Positions 18,300 through 27,881 of a stretch of 64,000 nt of DNA are shown in pieces. Below the pieces are notes generated by a model. The model saw nothing but the letters and a program-made list of their open reading frames with translations. It had not been told where the DNA came from and did not search any database. The DNA is taken from positions 31,788-95,787 of the forward strand of contig NZ_LT732540.1 of the NCBI RefSeq assembly GCF_900155635.1. The letters run 5' to 3'. The DNA comes from Olsenella urininfantis. Lineage in GTDB: Bacteria > Actinomycetota > Coriobacteriia > Coriobacteriales > Atopobiaceae. The position numbers were made by a program, and so were the translations under genes. Every line of letters starts with the position of its first letter. Within the stretch, counting starts at the first letter, position 1.

Positions 18300-19630
18300 T
18301 GAGGATGTACGACATCATCGAGCGCAAGCGCAATGGCGGCGAGCTGACCGACGAGGAGATTGGCTTCTTCGTTGACGGGTACGTCTCGGGGGAGATTCCC
18401 GACTATCAGGCCTCCGCCCTCTGCATGGCCATCTACTACCAGGGCATGAGCGCGCGAGAGACCGCCAGCCTCACCATGGACATGGTCCGCTCGGGAGACG
18501 TGGTGGACCTCTCGGCCATTTCCGGCGTAAAGGTGGACAAGCACTCGACGGGAGGGGTGGGAGACAAGACCTCGCTGGTGGTTGCTCCAATCGTCGCTTC
18601 CTGCGGCGTGCGCATGGCCAAGATGAGCGGCCGCGGCCTGGGGCACACCGGGGGCACGCTGGACAAGCTCGAGTCCGTTCCCGGTCTTAGTACCGCCATC
18701 GACCGCGAACGCTTCGAGCGGATCGTGAGCACGGTGGGCGTGGCCATCGTCGGGCAGACAGGAAACCTCGTGCCCGCGGACAAGAAGCTCTACGCCCTGC
18801 GCGACGTCACCGCGACCGTGGACAGCCTTCCCCTCATCGCCTCCAGCATCATGAGCAAGAAGATTGCCGCAGGGTCGGACAAGATCCTGCTGGACGTGAA
18901 GTGCGGCAGCGGCGCCTTCATGAAGACGGTGGACGACGCGGTGGCTCTTGCCCAGTCCATGGTATCCATCGGAGAGCACGTGGGCAGGACCACCGTTGCC
19001 CTCATCACCGACATGGACCGCCCCCTAGGCAGGTGCATCGGAAACGCCCTCGAGCTGGCCGAGGCGGTGGCGACCCTTCGGGGGGAAGGGCCACGGGACC
19101 TCGCGGACATCTGCGTGGAGCTGGCAGGCAACCTGCTCTGCCTGGCAGGAAAGGGTGGGCTGGACGCCTGCCGCGGCATGGCGCACGAGCAGATGGTCAA
19201 CGGCGAGGCCCTCGCCAAGCTCAAGGAGATGCTTGTGGCGCAGGGCGGAGACGTCTCAGTTCTGGAGGGCGGCTGCGAGCGGCTCGTTGAGCCGCGCCTC
19301 TCACGGCAGGTGCGTGCCACCTCGGACGGATTCGTCTTTGCCATGGACACCGAGCGTTGCGGCATCGCATCAGTGGCGCTGGGGGCGGGACGTGCCACCA
19401 AGGACGACCTCATCGACTACTCCGCCGGCATGGTCCTTGCCAGGAAGACGGGTGACAGCCTGCACGAGGGGGACCTTCTCGCCACGCTCTACGCCGCCGA
19501 CGAGGCCCTGTTGGACGAGGGCGAGCGCATCTTCCGTGACGCCCTGGACATCAGGGGTGAGCGTCCTGCGGGCGCGCCCCTCTTCCACGCGAGGGTGTCC
19601 CGCGACGGCGTGGAGCGGACGGACAAGTAG
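18299..19630 (+). CDS. Pyrimidine-nucleoside phosphorylase / thymidine phosphorylase
   Basis: A 443-aa enzyme starting with YDIIERKRNGGELTDEEI and carrying the family signature KHSTGGVGDKTSL, then MSGRGLGHTGGTLDKLE and SKKIAAGSDKI. The C-terminal third is the alpha/beta domain typical of Pdp/DeoA. It splits thymidine, uridine or deoxyuridine to base and pentose-1-P. The ATG at 18299 overlaps the cdd stop; a second ATG two codons later is also possible. DeoA and Pdp cannot be told apart with certainty from sequence alone. Confidence 0.93.
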   Translation: MRMYDIIERKRNGGELTDEEIGFFVDGYVSGEIPDYQASALCMAIYYQGMSARETASLTMDMVRSGDVVDLSAISGVKVDKHSTGGVGDKTSLVVAPIVASCGVRMAKMSGRGLGHTGGTLDKLESVPGLSTAIDRERFERIVSTVGVAIVGQTGNLVPADKKLYALRDVTATVDSLPLIASSIMSKKIAAGSDKILLDVKCGSGAFMKTVDDAVALAQSMVSIGEHVGRTTVALITDMDRPLGRCIGNALELAEAVATLRGEGPRDLADICVELAGNLLCLAGKGGLDACRGMAHEQMVNGEALAKLKEMLVAQGGDVSVLEGGCERLVEPRLSRQVRATSDGFVFAMDTERCGIASVALGAGRATKDDLIDYSAGMVLARKTGDSLHEGDLLATLYAADEALLDEGERIFRDALDIRGERPAGAPLFHARVSRDGVERTDK

Positions 19631-19718
19631 GAAGCCCTTGGGCGCGGCGGCACACCTGTCGTGCCCTCTTGCGGCTCTTGGGGAGGATCATACGCTGGCG
19701 CTGGCTATCTCCCTGCCT

Positions 19719-19904
19719 TGCCCACCTGCGGCCGGGTTCTAGGTGGGTAGAAGCGACGATTTTGCTGGCTGTGAGGAAAACCATGCGCGTTCGCCCACCA
19801 ATGCCGGGTCTGGGGGTGGGCAAACGCGCAGATCGGCAAGCCGAGAAGCCCAAGCGGGCATGTCTGCCCACCTGGCACGCTGTTTGCGATGGGCAGACAT
19901 GCCC
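19719..19904. repeat. Three consecutive stem-loops built on GCCCACC/GGTGGGC
   Basis: The 426-bp gap between the pyrimidine phosphorylase and the ferredoxin-like gene has no gene but three hairpins in a row. TGCCCACCT (19719) pairs with AGGTGGGTA (19741). GCGCGTTCGCCCACC (19785-19799) pairs with 19815-19829 with one mismatch. GGGCATGTCTGCCCA (19856-19870) pairs perfectly with 19890-19904. This is a BIME-like cluster; the first hairpin may also end the deo transcript. Confidence 0.75.
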
Positions 19905-20056
19905 CCTCGTGCGCCAATGGTGTCGAGGCGGTCGTATGCACCCGCCCCTGGCGAGCCTGCGCCACCGCCCGCGAACATCCGGAGATTCATGCGTCCTGCG
20001 TGCTAGAATGTCTGTTCGCCTGATGCGTGCCCACGCGTTTGCAGGGGGAGGAAGCC

Positions 20057-21343
20057 GTGGCCGAGAAGCGCGATTTCATAGATGACCTCATCGACATCCA
20101 GCAGGACTGGGCCAAGGTCTCGAATCCTCTGGGCAACCTGACCAGCACGCTTGCTGCCGACCCTGGCAGCATCAAGGCCTTCGACCCCTCCGAGTACAAG
20201 GAGAGGCCGCGGGCAAACTCCATATTCTGCCTGCGCGTTGCCTCCAACGGCAACTCGGACAGGGCGGAGCGGACCTGCAGCCGCTGCCTGGACATCTGTC
20301 CCGTGGACGCCATAGAGATCCACGGCTCAAGCGTCAAGATATCGGACGATTGCCGCAAGTGCGGCCTCTGCACCATGGTCTGCCCCACCGAGGTCTTCGT
20401 GGCTCAGAAGCTCATGGCAAAGAGCCTCTACGACAAGATCGTCCGCGTGGCCAGCTCCCACGAGCAGTGCTATGTCACCTGCACCAGGGCGTTGGGGCGC
20501 GTTCCCAGGGACAACGAGGTGGTCCTGCCCTGCGTGGGAACCATGCCCAAGGAGCTGTGGTTCTCCCTCATCGCCGACTATGACAACATCAGCGTCTACC
20601 TGCCGCTGGGCATCTGCGACCGTTGCCGCACCACCACCGGCGAGGAGGCCTACGCGGAGCAGATCTCCTGCGCGGAGGAGTGGTCCCAGCGGTCCGTGGG
20701 CCTTGAGGTGGACGAGAGGGACCTCAACCACGAGCAGTCGCGCGCATACAAGCGTGGCCAGTTCATGGGCAACATGGCCCGCGCGGGACAAGCCGCCTTC
20801 GCGGCGACAAACCCTGCGCTTGCGGGGGCCCAGGCCATAGCCAAGAAGATCCAGGCCCACTCGACGCAGGTCTACGAGATGCAGCGGGCCCTGGAGCGCG
20901 CCGTGGGCGACAAGACCTCCGGCAACCACAGGCGCATCCTCACCCAGAAGCGCAAGTCCGTGCTGACCATGCTCCAGGGCCATCCCGCCCTGGCCGGTCG
21001 CATGCGCCTGGAGACGCCCGTCTGCGACCTGACACGCTGCACCATGTGCGGTGACTGCGTCAAGGCCTGCCCCGTGCATGCCTGCGAGCTTGACCCCCAT
21101 GGTCACTTCCAGGTTGAGCCTGCGTACTGTCTCAACTGCGGCGCCTGTGTGACCATCTGCCCCGAGGACGCCTTGCGCATGAGGCTCTGCGATCCCAGCG
21201 AGCTGGTGGTGCGCGATGAGGAGGCCGAGAGGCGCAAGCGCGAGGTGGAGAGGCAGCGCGCCCAGGTAAGGAGGGCAAAGGAAGCCGGCAAGAAGCAGCT
21301 GGGCCGAGCGCTGGACGCCATCGAGCGTCTGGGAGAAGACTAA
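20057..21343 (+). CDS. Multi-cluster 4Fe-4S ferredoxin-type protein, function unknown
   Basis: A 428-aa cytoplasmic protein with four ferredoxin-type Cys sets: CSRCLDICP (~74-82), CRKCGLCTMVCP (~99-110), then near the C-terminus CTMCGDCVKACP and CLNCGACVTICP. The middle holds extra Cys (CYVTCTRALG, LPCVGTMPKEL, GICDRCRT), which recalls CoB-CoM heterodisulfide reductase-like or DUF-type iron-sulfur proteins. A charged helix rich in Arg/Glu/Lys ends the protein. GTG at 20057 is the start because GGGGGAGGAAG lies just upstream; an earlier in-frame start has no such site. An electron-transfer role is likely; the partner is unknown. Confidence 0.8.
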   Translation: MAEKRDFIDDLIDIQQDWAKVSNPLGNLTSTLAADPGSIKAFDPSEYKERPRANSIFCLRVASNGNSDRAERTCSRCLDICPVDAIEIHGSSVKISDDCRKCGLCTMVCPTEVFVAQKLMAKSLYDKIVRVASSHEQCYVTCTRALGRVPRDNEVVLPCVGTMPKELWFSLIADYDNISVYLPLGICDRCRTTTGEEAYAEQISCAEEWSQRSVGLEVDERDLNHEQSRAYKRGQFMGNMARAGQAAFAATNPALAGAQAIAKKIQAHSTQVYEMQRALERAVGDKTSGNHRRILTQKRKSVLTMLQGHPALAGRMRLETPVCDLTRCTMCGDCVKACPVHACELDPHGHFQVEPAYCLNCGACVTICPEDALRMRLCDPSELVVRDEEAERRKREVERQRAQVRRAKEAGKKQLGRALDAIERLGED

Positions 21344-21366
21344 GCTACACCCTAGGAGATGAGAAC

Positions 21367-22431
21367 GTGGCACTTTCCATTGGCATCGTAGGCCTGCCCA
21401 ACGTGGGCAAGTCCACCCTGTTCACCGCCCTCACCAAGAAGGGCGGCCTGGCGGCAAACTACCCCTTCGCCACCATCGACCCCAACGTGGGTATCGTGGA
21501 CGTGCCAGACCAGCGCCTGCAAAGGCTGGCAGACCTGGTGCACCCGGCACGCGTGGTGCCGGCCACGGTCGAGTTCGTGGACATTGCCGGCCTGGTCAAG
21601 GGCGCGAATGCGGGAGAGGGCCTGGGCAACCAGTTCCTGGCCAACATCCGAAACTGCGATGCCATCTGCGAGGTGGTGCGCTTCTTCTCGGACCCAGACG
21701 TGGTCCACGTGGACGGCCGCGTTGACCCGGCCGCGGACGCCGACACCATCCAGACGGAGCTCATCCTGGCAGACCTCGGCTCCCTTGAGAGGTCGATTCC
21801 CAAGCTGGAGAAGGAGGCCAGGCGCGACAAGGAGATGCAGCCTCGCCTGAACGTGGCAAGGCGCCTGCAGGAGTGGCTGAACGAGGGGCATCGCGCGGCG
21901 GAGCTCGATATGGACGAGGACGAGCGCAGGGCCGCCCACGACCTCTTCCTGCTCACCATGAAGCCCATGCTCTACGTTGCCAACGTGGACGAGGACGAGG
22001 TGGGCGACACCCCCCAGGACATCAACGGCGTGACGCCCATCCCCATCTGTGCCGAGGTCGAGGCGGAGCTTGCCGAGCTGGACGCGGGCGAGGCCTCGGA
22101 GTACCTGGAGTCCCTGGGCCTCGAGCGCAGCGGCCTGGAGGCTCTCGCCCAGGCGGCCTACCACCTGCTCGGCCTGCAGAGCTACTTCACGGCGGGCGAG
22201 AAGGAGGTCAAGGCCTGGACGGTGCGCATCGGCGCAAAGGCTCCGGAGGCCGCCGGCGTGATCCACTCCGACTTCGAGCGCGGCTTCATCAAGGCCAAGA
22301 CCATCAGCTTCGACGACTACGTGAGCCTGGGCGGCGAGGCAGGGGCGCGCGAGGCGGGCAGGCTGCGCATGGAGGGCAAGGACTACGTGGTGCAAGACGG
22401 TGACGTGATGGAGTTCATGTTCAACGTGTAG
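21367..22431 (+). CDS. ychF: Redox-regulated ATPase YchF (Obg-related)
   Basis: A 354-aa P-loop protein: [11 protein letters not shown] (Walker A), [19 protein letters not shown] (G3) and the C-terminal TGS-like domain ending in [16 protein letters not shown]. It has the NxxE-type fourth motif of YchF rather than NKxD, consistent with preference for ATP. It binds ribosomes and is linked to stress control. GTG start at 21367 with AGGAGATGAG upstream. Confidence 0.95.
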   Translation: MALSIGIVGLPNVGKSTLFTALTKKGGLAANYPFATIDPNVGIVDVPDQRLQRLADLVHPARVVPATVEFVDIAGLVKGANAGEGLGNQFLANIRNCDAICEVVRFFSDPDVVHVDGRVDPAADADTIQTELILADLGSLERSIPKLEKEARRDKEMQPRLNVARRLQEWLNEGHRAAELDMDEDERRAAHDLFLLTMKPMLYVANVDEDEVGDTPQDINGVTPIPICAEVEAELAELDAGEASEYLESLGLERSGLEALAQAAYHLLGLQSYFTAGEKEVKAWTVRIGAKAPEAAGVIHSDFERGFIKAKTISFDDYVSLGGEAGAREAGRLRMEGKDYVVQDGDVMEFMFNV

Positions 22432-22449
22432 CCCACCGTACGGACATCG

Positions 22450-22495
22450 CACAAGAGGGGCGGCCCCGGTTGCAACCGGGGCCGCCCCTCTTGTG
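22450..22495. terminator. Perfect 46-bp palindrome, bidirectional terminator
   Basis: The two 23-base arms from CACAAGAGGGG to CCCCTCTTGTG are exact complements with no unpaired base at the centre (TTGC/GCAA). It lies between the convergent ychF and LCP genes, 18 bases after one stop and 22 before the other, so it can end transcripts from both sides. Confidence 0.85.
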
Positions 22496-22517
22496 GAATC
22501 CTCGTCAGCCAGGGTGG

Positions 22518-24026
22518 CTACTTGGCCCAGCTCGACCCAATGACCACCACAACGTCCACGCCGGTGCTCCAGCTGCCGTCGTTGGCAACAGGCTCGGAGC
22601 TCAGCCCCAGGTCCTCTATCACGCCCGCGGCCTTCCCCCGAGCGCCCTCGTTGTAGACCACCAGGGTGTCAGTCCGTGCGTCGGCATTGTCCGCCATGGC
22701 CGAGAAGCCTGCCTTCTCGAGCCTGTTGGAGACCTGGGAGGCAATGCCCTGGATGCCGGCTCCGTTGAGCACCAGCACCGACCCGCTGTGCTCGGCCTTG
22801 ACCTCGCCAGACCCATCGGTGCCGTTCGTCGCGCTGTCGCCCGTGCTCTGTCCCACGGAGCCGGCGACTCCGGAGGTGAAGTCCTGGTCGGTGTCGGTGT
22901 AGGGCGGCAGGCCCTTGTCCACGCGGCCCATGATCTCCTTCCAGCGAGCGGTGTCGCAGAACTCGTACCAGACCTCGTCTCTCAGCTGCGAGATGGTGGG
23001 GCACTGGCCGGAGTAGATGTCCTTGTCCACGTCCATGCCCAGGAAGCGCGTGGCAAGCCCGGCAATGCTGGAGACGTCCATGTCCGTGGTCACGTAACCT
23101 GCCAGGGTGGACACGGTGCCCGCCAGCGTGAGGGGGTTGCTCGACATGATCTTCTTGATCACCGCCCCAATGAGCATGCGCTGGTTGGCGGCCCGGTAGA
23201 AGTCGCCGCCGCCGTAGTTGTCATAGGCGTGGCGAGAGCGGCCCAGCAGGGCGGCCGTCTGGCCGTCCAGGGTCTGCTCGCCCGCGGGGAGGTCGAGGCC
23301 CGTGTAGTAGGGGTCCTTCACCTCGACGGGGAGGTTCACGGTCACGCCTCCCAGCTGGTCAACGATGGCCGCGAAGCCGTCCATGTCCACCTCGGCGTAG
23401 TGCGAGATGGGCACGCCCGCAAACTTGGATACCACCTGCGTGGCGTAGGCGGCGCCACCGAACGAGTAGGCAGAGTTGATCTTGGCGGAGCCGTTCTCGC
23501 CCATGTCCACGTAGGTGTCGCGGGGGATGGAGATGAGGGTGACCTTCTTTTTGCCCGGGTCAACGCGTGCAAGGATGATGGTGTCGGTGCGGTAGGCGCT
23601 GAAGTCGCTGCCGTAATCCGCGCTCTCCGTGCGCTCGCCGTCCTTGTCCGTGCCCAGAAGCAGCATGTAGAACGGGTCGTTGTCCTGGGTGTCCGTGAGC
23701 ACGTTGAGCAGGCTCTGGTCAACGTGCTTGGTGATCTTGCCGTTGATGTGGGCAATGTAGGCCACTGCGGCAACCGCACAGGAGACCAGCAGGAGCAGGA
23801 AGGTGACCAGAAGGCCCTTGAGCACGCGCTTGCGGCGCTTCTTCTTGCGCAGGCTCGAATAGTGCGCGCCTGCGTTCTTGCGCGAGAGCTCCTGCGCCTC
23901 GGGGGTGGTCACGCCAGACCATGACCGTCCTCCCGCATCATAGCGGCTGCTCTTGTGATATGCGCTTTGGGACCGCAGGGCGAACTCCTCCTGGCTCATA
24001 GCGTCGTGCCTGCTATGGGTTGTCAT
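22518..24026 (-). CDS. LCP (LytR-CpsA-Psr) family cell-wall polymer ligase
   Basis: A 502-aa membrane protein. Residues ~55-80 contain a cationic stretch followed by one transmembrane helix (LLVTFLLLLVSCAVAAVAYI). The extracellular LCP core has LLLGTDKDGER, YRTDTIILARVDP, ISIPRDTYVDMG, INSAYSFGGA, VDMDGFAAIVDQLGG and RSRHAYDNYGGGDFYRAANQR. A C-terminal LytR_C domain follows a Ser/Gly/Thr-rich linker. LCP enzymes attach lipid-linked glycopolymers to peptidoglycan. It is divergent from guaA across 326 bp. Confidence 0.92.
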   Translation of the reverse strand: MTTHSRHDAMSQEEFALRSQSAYHKSSRYDAGGRSWSGVTTPEAQELSRKNAGAHYSSLRKKKRRKRVLKGLLVTFLLLLVSCAVAAVAYIAHINGKITKHVDQSLLNVLTDTQDNDPFYMLLLGTDKDGERTESADYGSDFSAYRTDTIILARVDPGKKKVTLISIPRDTYVDMGENGSAKINSAYSFGGAAYATQVVSKFAGVPISHYAEVDMDGFAAIVDQLGGVTVNLPVEVKDPYYTGLDLPAGEQTLDGQTAALLGRSRHAYDNYGGGDFYRAANQRMLIGAVIKKIMSSNPLTLAGTVSTLAGYVTTDMDVSSIAGLATRFLGMDVDKDIYSGQCPTISQLRDEVWYEFCDTARWKEIMGRVDKGLPPYTDTDQDFTSGVAGSVGQSTGDSATNGTDGSGEVKAEHSGSVLVLNGAGIQGIASQVSNRLEKAGFSAMADNADARTDTLVVYNEGARGKAAGVIEDLGLSSEPVANDGSWSTGVDVVVVIGSSWAK

Positions 24027-24101
24027 AAAGCTTCCCCAATCACGTCAAGTGCCGACCGTGCGCTCCGGCCGCGCGCGTACTGCGCCTGATGGCTTGTCCT
24101 C

Positions 24102-24159
24102 GCCGGTCTCTCGGCTCGCGCGTCCCCGTGAGGGGGGGTGCGCGAGCTGAGAGGCCGGC
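24102..24159. promoter_or_regulatory. Large hairpin in the LCP-guaA divergent region
   Basis: Arms of about 20 bases starting GCCGGTCTCTCGGCTCGCGC and ending GCTGAGAGGCCGGC pair with two mismatches around a C4/G7 loop. It stands between two divergent starts, so it is not a normal gene terminator; it could be an attenuator for one transcript or an operator. The rest of the 326-bp gap, including an AT-rich CATAAT at 24173, shows no further gene. No guanine riboswitch consensus was seen. Confidence 0.5.
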
Positions 24160-24352
24160 CACTTAACCCTCTCATAATAAACGCAGGTACAGACGGACGC
24201 CATAAGTACATAAACCCCTGGCTGACGCCCGTCTGCCGGCCGCTGTGTGCGGCTCTTGTTCCATGCCTCCTGCCCTGCAGCAATACGCTCAACATGGCAT
24301 TATGTAGGATGAAAATCGGCTTTCCATATGCCCCCAGGAAAGGGATGTACTT

Positions 24353-25945
24353 ATGCAGAACCCAAGGCCCCAGCAGCTCGTTGCCGTTCTCGACTTTGGT
24401 GCGCAGTACGGCCAGCTCATCGCCCGTCGCGTGCGCGACCTCAACGTGTACTCGGAGCTCGTGCCCTGCGACATCACGGTGGACGAGCTCAAGGAGCTGG
24501 CTCCGGCGGCCGTGATCCTCTCGGGCGGTCCCGCCTCCGTGTACGCGGAGGACGCGCCGGGCATCGACGCGGGCATCCTGGAGATGGGCGTTCCCGTGCT
24601 GGGCTTCTGCTACGGGCAGCAGATCATGGCGGTCACCCTTGGTGGCGAGGTGGGCCACACCGAGAAGGGCGAGTACGGCCCTGCGACCCTCGTGCGCGAG
24701 GGCGACTCCCGCATCCTGGGCAAGACGCCCGTGGAGGGGCAGACCGTGTGGATGAGCCACCGCGACGCTGTCTCGCGCGTGCCGGAGGGCTTCAGGGTCA
24801 CCGCGCACACCGAGACCTGTCCCGTCGCGGCCATGGAGTGCGCCGAGAGGAACCTCTACGCCACGCAGTTCCACCCCGAGGTGCGCCACAGCGAGTATGG
24901 CAAGACCATGCTGGAGAGCTTCCTCTTCGACGTGTGCGGCCTGGAGCGCAACTGGACGATGGACAACATCGTCGAGCAGAAGGTGGCGGAGATCCGCGAG
25001 ACGGTGGGGGAGCGCAAGGTGATCCTGGCGCTTTCCGGCGGCGTTGACTCCTCCGTGGTGGCGGCGCTGGTGCACCGTGCCATCGGTGACCAGCTGACCT
25101 GCGTCTTCGTGAACCATGGCCTGCTGCGCAAGGGCGAGCCCGAGATGGTGGAGCAGGTGTTCCGCACGCAGTTCAACGTGCCGCTGGTGCACGTGCACGC
25201 CGAGGAGCGCTACGCCAGGCTGCTGGCCGGCGTCACCGAGCCCGAGCAGAAGAGGCGCCTCATCGGCACCGAGTTCTGGAAGGTCTTCTTCGAGGAGGCC
25301 CAGAAGATCGGTGACGTTGAGATGCTGGCGCAGGGCACCATCTACCCGGACATCATCGAGAGCGGCGCGCGCAAGACGGGCGGCAAGGCCAGCACCATCA
25401 AGAGCCACCACAACCTGATCCCCTTCCCCGAGGGCGTGCACTTCGACCTGATCGAGCCCCTGGACCACTTCTTCAAGGACGAGGTGCGCGAGCTGGGCGT
25501 GAGCCTGGGGCTTCCCTCTAGCATGGTGTACAGGCAGCCGTTTCCCGGCCCTGGCCTGGCCATCCGCATCATCGGCGACGTGACGCCGGAGAAGCTGGAC
25601 ATCCTGCGCGAGGCGGACGCCATCGTGCGCGAGGAGCTGGACGCCTATAACGCAAGGCTCTTCGAGGAGACGGGCGAGAGGAATGGCGAGCACAGCTGCT
25701 GGCAGTATTTTGCCGTGCTGCCCGACATAAAGAGCGTGGGCGTGATGGGCGACGAGAGGACGTATGCGCGCCCGGTGATCGTGCGCGCCGTGGAGAGCAG
25801 CGACGCCATGACCGCGGACTGGGCGAAGCTGCCCTACGAGGTGCTGGGCAAGATCAGCAGCCGCATCGTGGGCGAGGTGGCTGGCGTGAACCGCGTGGTG
25901 TACGACGTTACGCCCAAGCCGCCTGCGACGATTGAGTGGGAGTAG
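24353..25945 (+). CDS. guaA: GMP synthase (glutamine-hydrolysing)
   Basis: A 530-aa enzyme that aminates XMP to GMP. The N-terminal class I amidotransferase has LGFCYGQQIM with the catalytic Cys and QFHPEV with the His. The ATP pyrophosphatase domain has LALSGGVDSSVVAAL, and the C-terminal dimerisation domain ends KPPATIEWE. GGAAAGGG lies ~9 bases upstream of the ATG. Its last codons are the integration site for the mobile DNA that follows: the same end sequence recurs four more times downstream. The coding region is intact, so each insertion restored the protein end. Confidence 0.97.
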   Translation: MQNPRPQQLVAVLDFGAQYGQLIARRVRDLNVYSELVPCDITVDELKELAPAAVILSGGPASVYAEDAPGIDAGILEMGVPVLGFCYGQQIMAVTLGGEVGHTEKGEYGPATLVREGDSRILGKTPVEGQTVWMSHRDAVSRVPEGFRVTAHTETCPVAAMECAERNLYATQFHPEVRHSEYGKTMLESFLFDVCGLERNWTMDNIVEQKVAEIRETVGERKVILALSGGVDSSVVAALVHRAIGDQLTCVFVNHGLLRKGEPEMVEQVFRTQFNVPLVHVHAEERYARLLAGVTEPEQKRRLIGTEFWKVFFEEAQKIGDVEMLAQGTIYPDIIESGARKTGGKASTIKSHHNLIPFPEGVHFDLIEPLDHFFKDEVRELGVSLGLPSSMVYRQPFPGPGLAIRIIGDVTPEKLDILREADAIVREELDAYNARLFEETGERNGEHSCWQYFAVLPDIKSVGVMGDERTYARPVIVRAVESSDAMTADWAKLPYEVLGKISSRIVGEVAGVNRVVYDVTPKPPATIEWE

Positions 25946-25946
25946 G
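25934..25946 (+). other. att site 1 (guaA 3' end), start of the insertion array
   Basis: GAGTGGGAGTAGG covers the last codons and stop of guaA. Close matches recur at 30687, 33780, 54763 and 61317, three of them with the upstream bases that encode (A)TxEWE. The 3' end of guaA is an established target of tyrosine-integrase genomic islands in many bacteria. Confidence 0.85.
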
Positions 25947-26055
25947 CCGATAGGGTTCTGACCTGCGATTTTGAGTGCCGCACTGTGCCGCTGAGTTTCG
26001 TTTCGTACGAGAGTCATGACAAAGCCACCAGCGACGGAGATGAGTAAAAGCGATT

Positions 26056-26094
26056 AAAGAGCCTCCGTTCCCTGCGTTGGGACGGAGGCTCTTT
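26056..26094 (+). terminator. Terminator following att site 1
   Basis: AAAGAGCCTCCGT pairs with ACGGAGGCTCTTT, extended by CCC/GGG, and is followed by CTTTGCC. It lies 122 bp after the att core; related hairpins sit 122-127 bp after each of the other four att copies. It currently ends guaA transcription. Confidence 0.85.
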
Positions 26095-26150
26095 CTTTGC
26101 CGTTTTACTCCCTTGTCTCCGTTCGGGGATTATTTCTTGCTCATTTAGGG

Positions 26151-27620
26151 CTATTCGCGCTGAAAGATTTTGACTAGCTTGGTGTCCTTTATTTCGTAGA
26201 CAATGTCTGCGACGTTCTCGACCAGCCTCTTATCGTGGGAGACGAACACTATCGTTCCGGCATAGGCGCTCATCATCTGCTCGAGGGCTTCGGCGCTCTT
26301 GATGTCCAGGTAATTTCCAGGCTCGTCCATGAGCAAGATGTTGTATCTGCCCAGCAGCATCTTCGCGAGTAGCAGCTTGATGACTTCGCCTCCCGAGAGA
26401 ACGCCAACGTCCTTTGTCAGGTCGCGCGGTCCGATTCCCATAGAGGCGAGGATGCCTCGAATTTCGGTCATGCTGTACTCGCAACCATCCTGCATGAACG
26501 AGATCGCAGACTGACGGGCGTCGAACTTGTAGCCTGTTTGCTCGAAGTAACCGATCTCTGCCTTGGGAGAGATGTTGATACCGTCGGCGCGTCGAGCGAT
26601 TGCCTTCAGCAGGCTGGTCTTTCCTGTACCGTTGCCACCGGTGATGGCCACTTTGGCACCGAGCGGTATCTCGAATTTCGCGTGGTCATAGAGCATGCAG
26701 TTGCCGAAGCTCAAGCTGAAATCGTCTGCCGAGATGGGAAATTTACTATGCAGTTCCAGGGCCTTGCTCTGGCGGAACCGCACGGCGCGAATGCTATCTG
26801 GGGCCTCAATCCCTTCGAGCGCTTCGAGGCGCTTCTCCATGTCCTTAGCCGCCTGGTACATCCTCTTCTGTTTGGTGCCGGTTGCTTTCTGATGCCCCAA
26901 TCGACCTGCATACTCGTTGCTTTTTTTCGCAGCCTTCCGCTTGGCGTCGACCTGCCGTGCTTTTTTCCGTTGTTTTTCGATGGCGGCTTCGAGGCGATCG
27001 CGCTCGCGCATCGCCTCTTCGTATCGAGTCGCCTGAGCTTTGCGCTCTTCTTCTTTCTGTCGCAGATAGTCGGAGTAGTCACCCCAGAATTCGGAAATAC
27101 CGCCGTCTTTGAGCTCCCAGATCTTGTCTACCACCTGGTCGAGAAAATGACGGTCATGGCTCACGATGAGCAGAGCCCCATCAAATGCCTTGAGTTGTCC
27201 GACGAGAAGGCGGATGCCGTCTTGGTCGAGGTGGCTCGTAGGCTCGTCGGCGAAGATCGCGCTTGCATGCTGGGAGAGTGCAGAGGCAATCTTGGCGCGT
27301 GTTTCCTCCCCGCCGCTCATCGTCTCCTGCGCCACTCCGGCGACGTTGAGACGGGAGAGCATCTCACCACTGTCCTGAGCCGCATCAAGGTCGAGTTCAT
27401 CGAGTTGGCCGATGAGGGCAATGCTGCCGAAGCGCCTGACGTCGGCGTCCGCAATGGTAAGATTGCCGCTCAGAATTTTAAGCAGGCTGGTTTTGCCTGC
27501 GCCATTGTCTCCCACCAAGCCGATGCGATCGTAGGAGTAGATTTCCAACTCTTCGATATCTAGGATATCGCGGCCGGCATATTCCAAAAAGATGTCTTTA
27601 GCTTTGACTATGAGTTCCAT
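26151..27620 (-). CDS. ABC-F ribosomal protection protein, Msr(D)/Mel-like
   Basis: A 489-aa soluble ABC-F protein with two ATPase domains and no membrane helices. Domain 1: [14 protein letters not shown], signature [18 protein letters not shown] basic linker (residues ~190-260) carries the P-site interaction motif. Domain 2: [38 protein letters not shown]. The start [10 protein letters not shown] and the [18 protein letters not shown] block closely follow Msr(D)/Mel. Such proteins bind the ribosomal E site and dislodge macrolides or related drugs. One signature Gly-Asn (EPGNYLD) differs from the usual EPSNFLD. It lies downstream of the Mef-like gene on the same strand, the order seen in mef-msr(D) elements; the substrate range here is not proven. 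Confidence 0.85.
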   Translation of the reverse strand: MELIVKAKDIFLEYAGRDILDIEELEIYSYDRIGLVGDNGAGKTSLLKILSGNLTIADADVRRFGSIALIGQLDELDLDAAQDSGEMLSRLNVAGVAQETMSGGEETRAKIASALSQHASAIFADEPTSHLDQDGIRLLVGQLKAFDGALLIVSHDRHFLDQVVDKIWELKDGGISEFWGDYSDYLRQKEEERKAQATRYEEAMRERDRLEAAIEKQRKKARQVDAKRKAAKKSNEYAGRLGHQKATGTKQKRMYQAAKDMEKRLEALEGIEAPDSIRAVRFRQSKALELHSKFPISADDFSLSFGNCMLYDHAKFEIPLGAKVAITGGNGTGKTSLLKAIARRADGINISPKAEIGYFEQTGYKFDARQSAISFMQDGCEYSMTEIRGILASMGIGPRDLTKDVGVLSGGEVIKLLLAKMLLGRYNILLMDEPGNYLDIKSAEALEQMMSAYAGTIVFVSHDKRLVENVADIVYEIKDTKLVKIFQRE

Positions 27621-27881
27621 AGGTTGAACCGCCTTTTGTGTATTAGCGTTTTACTGGAAGCGCAGCCATGCCAAAAAAGATTGCTCACGTCGATTTTTCG
27701 CCTTTGCCCAATTGCCGGCGCGAGCGTTTTGACCTTGCGCAAGCCGGCAAATCCGAAAATGATAGTTGGCGACGAATAAGGAGCGCGATGCGGAATGTCG
27801 GTGCAATACCTCGTCGTCGCAAGGGCTTGAAGGCTGACGCTTGAACCGATGGCTGCTGCCTCTTTTTTTCGAATACTTGGG

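Noticed and set aside
24027..24352. Guanine riboswitch before guaA
   Set aside because: The conserved TATA-flanked P1 and the loop consensus are not found; only one GC-rich stem is present.
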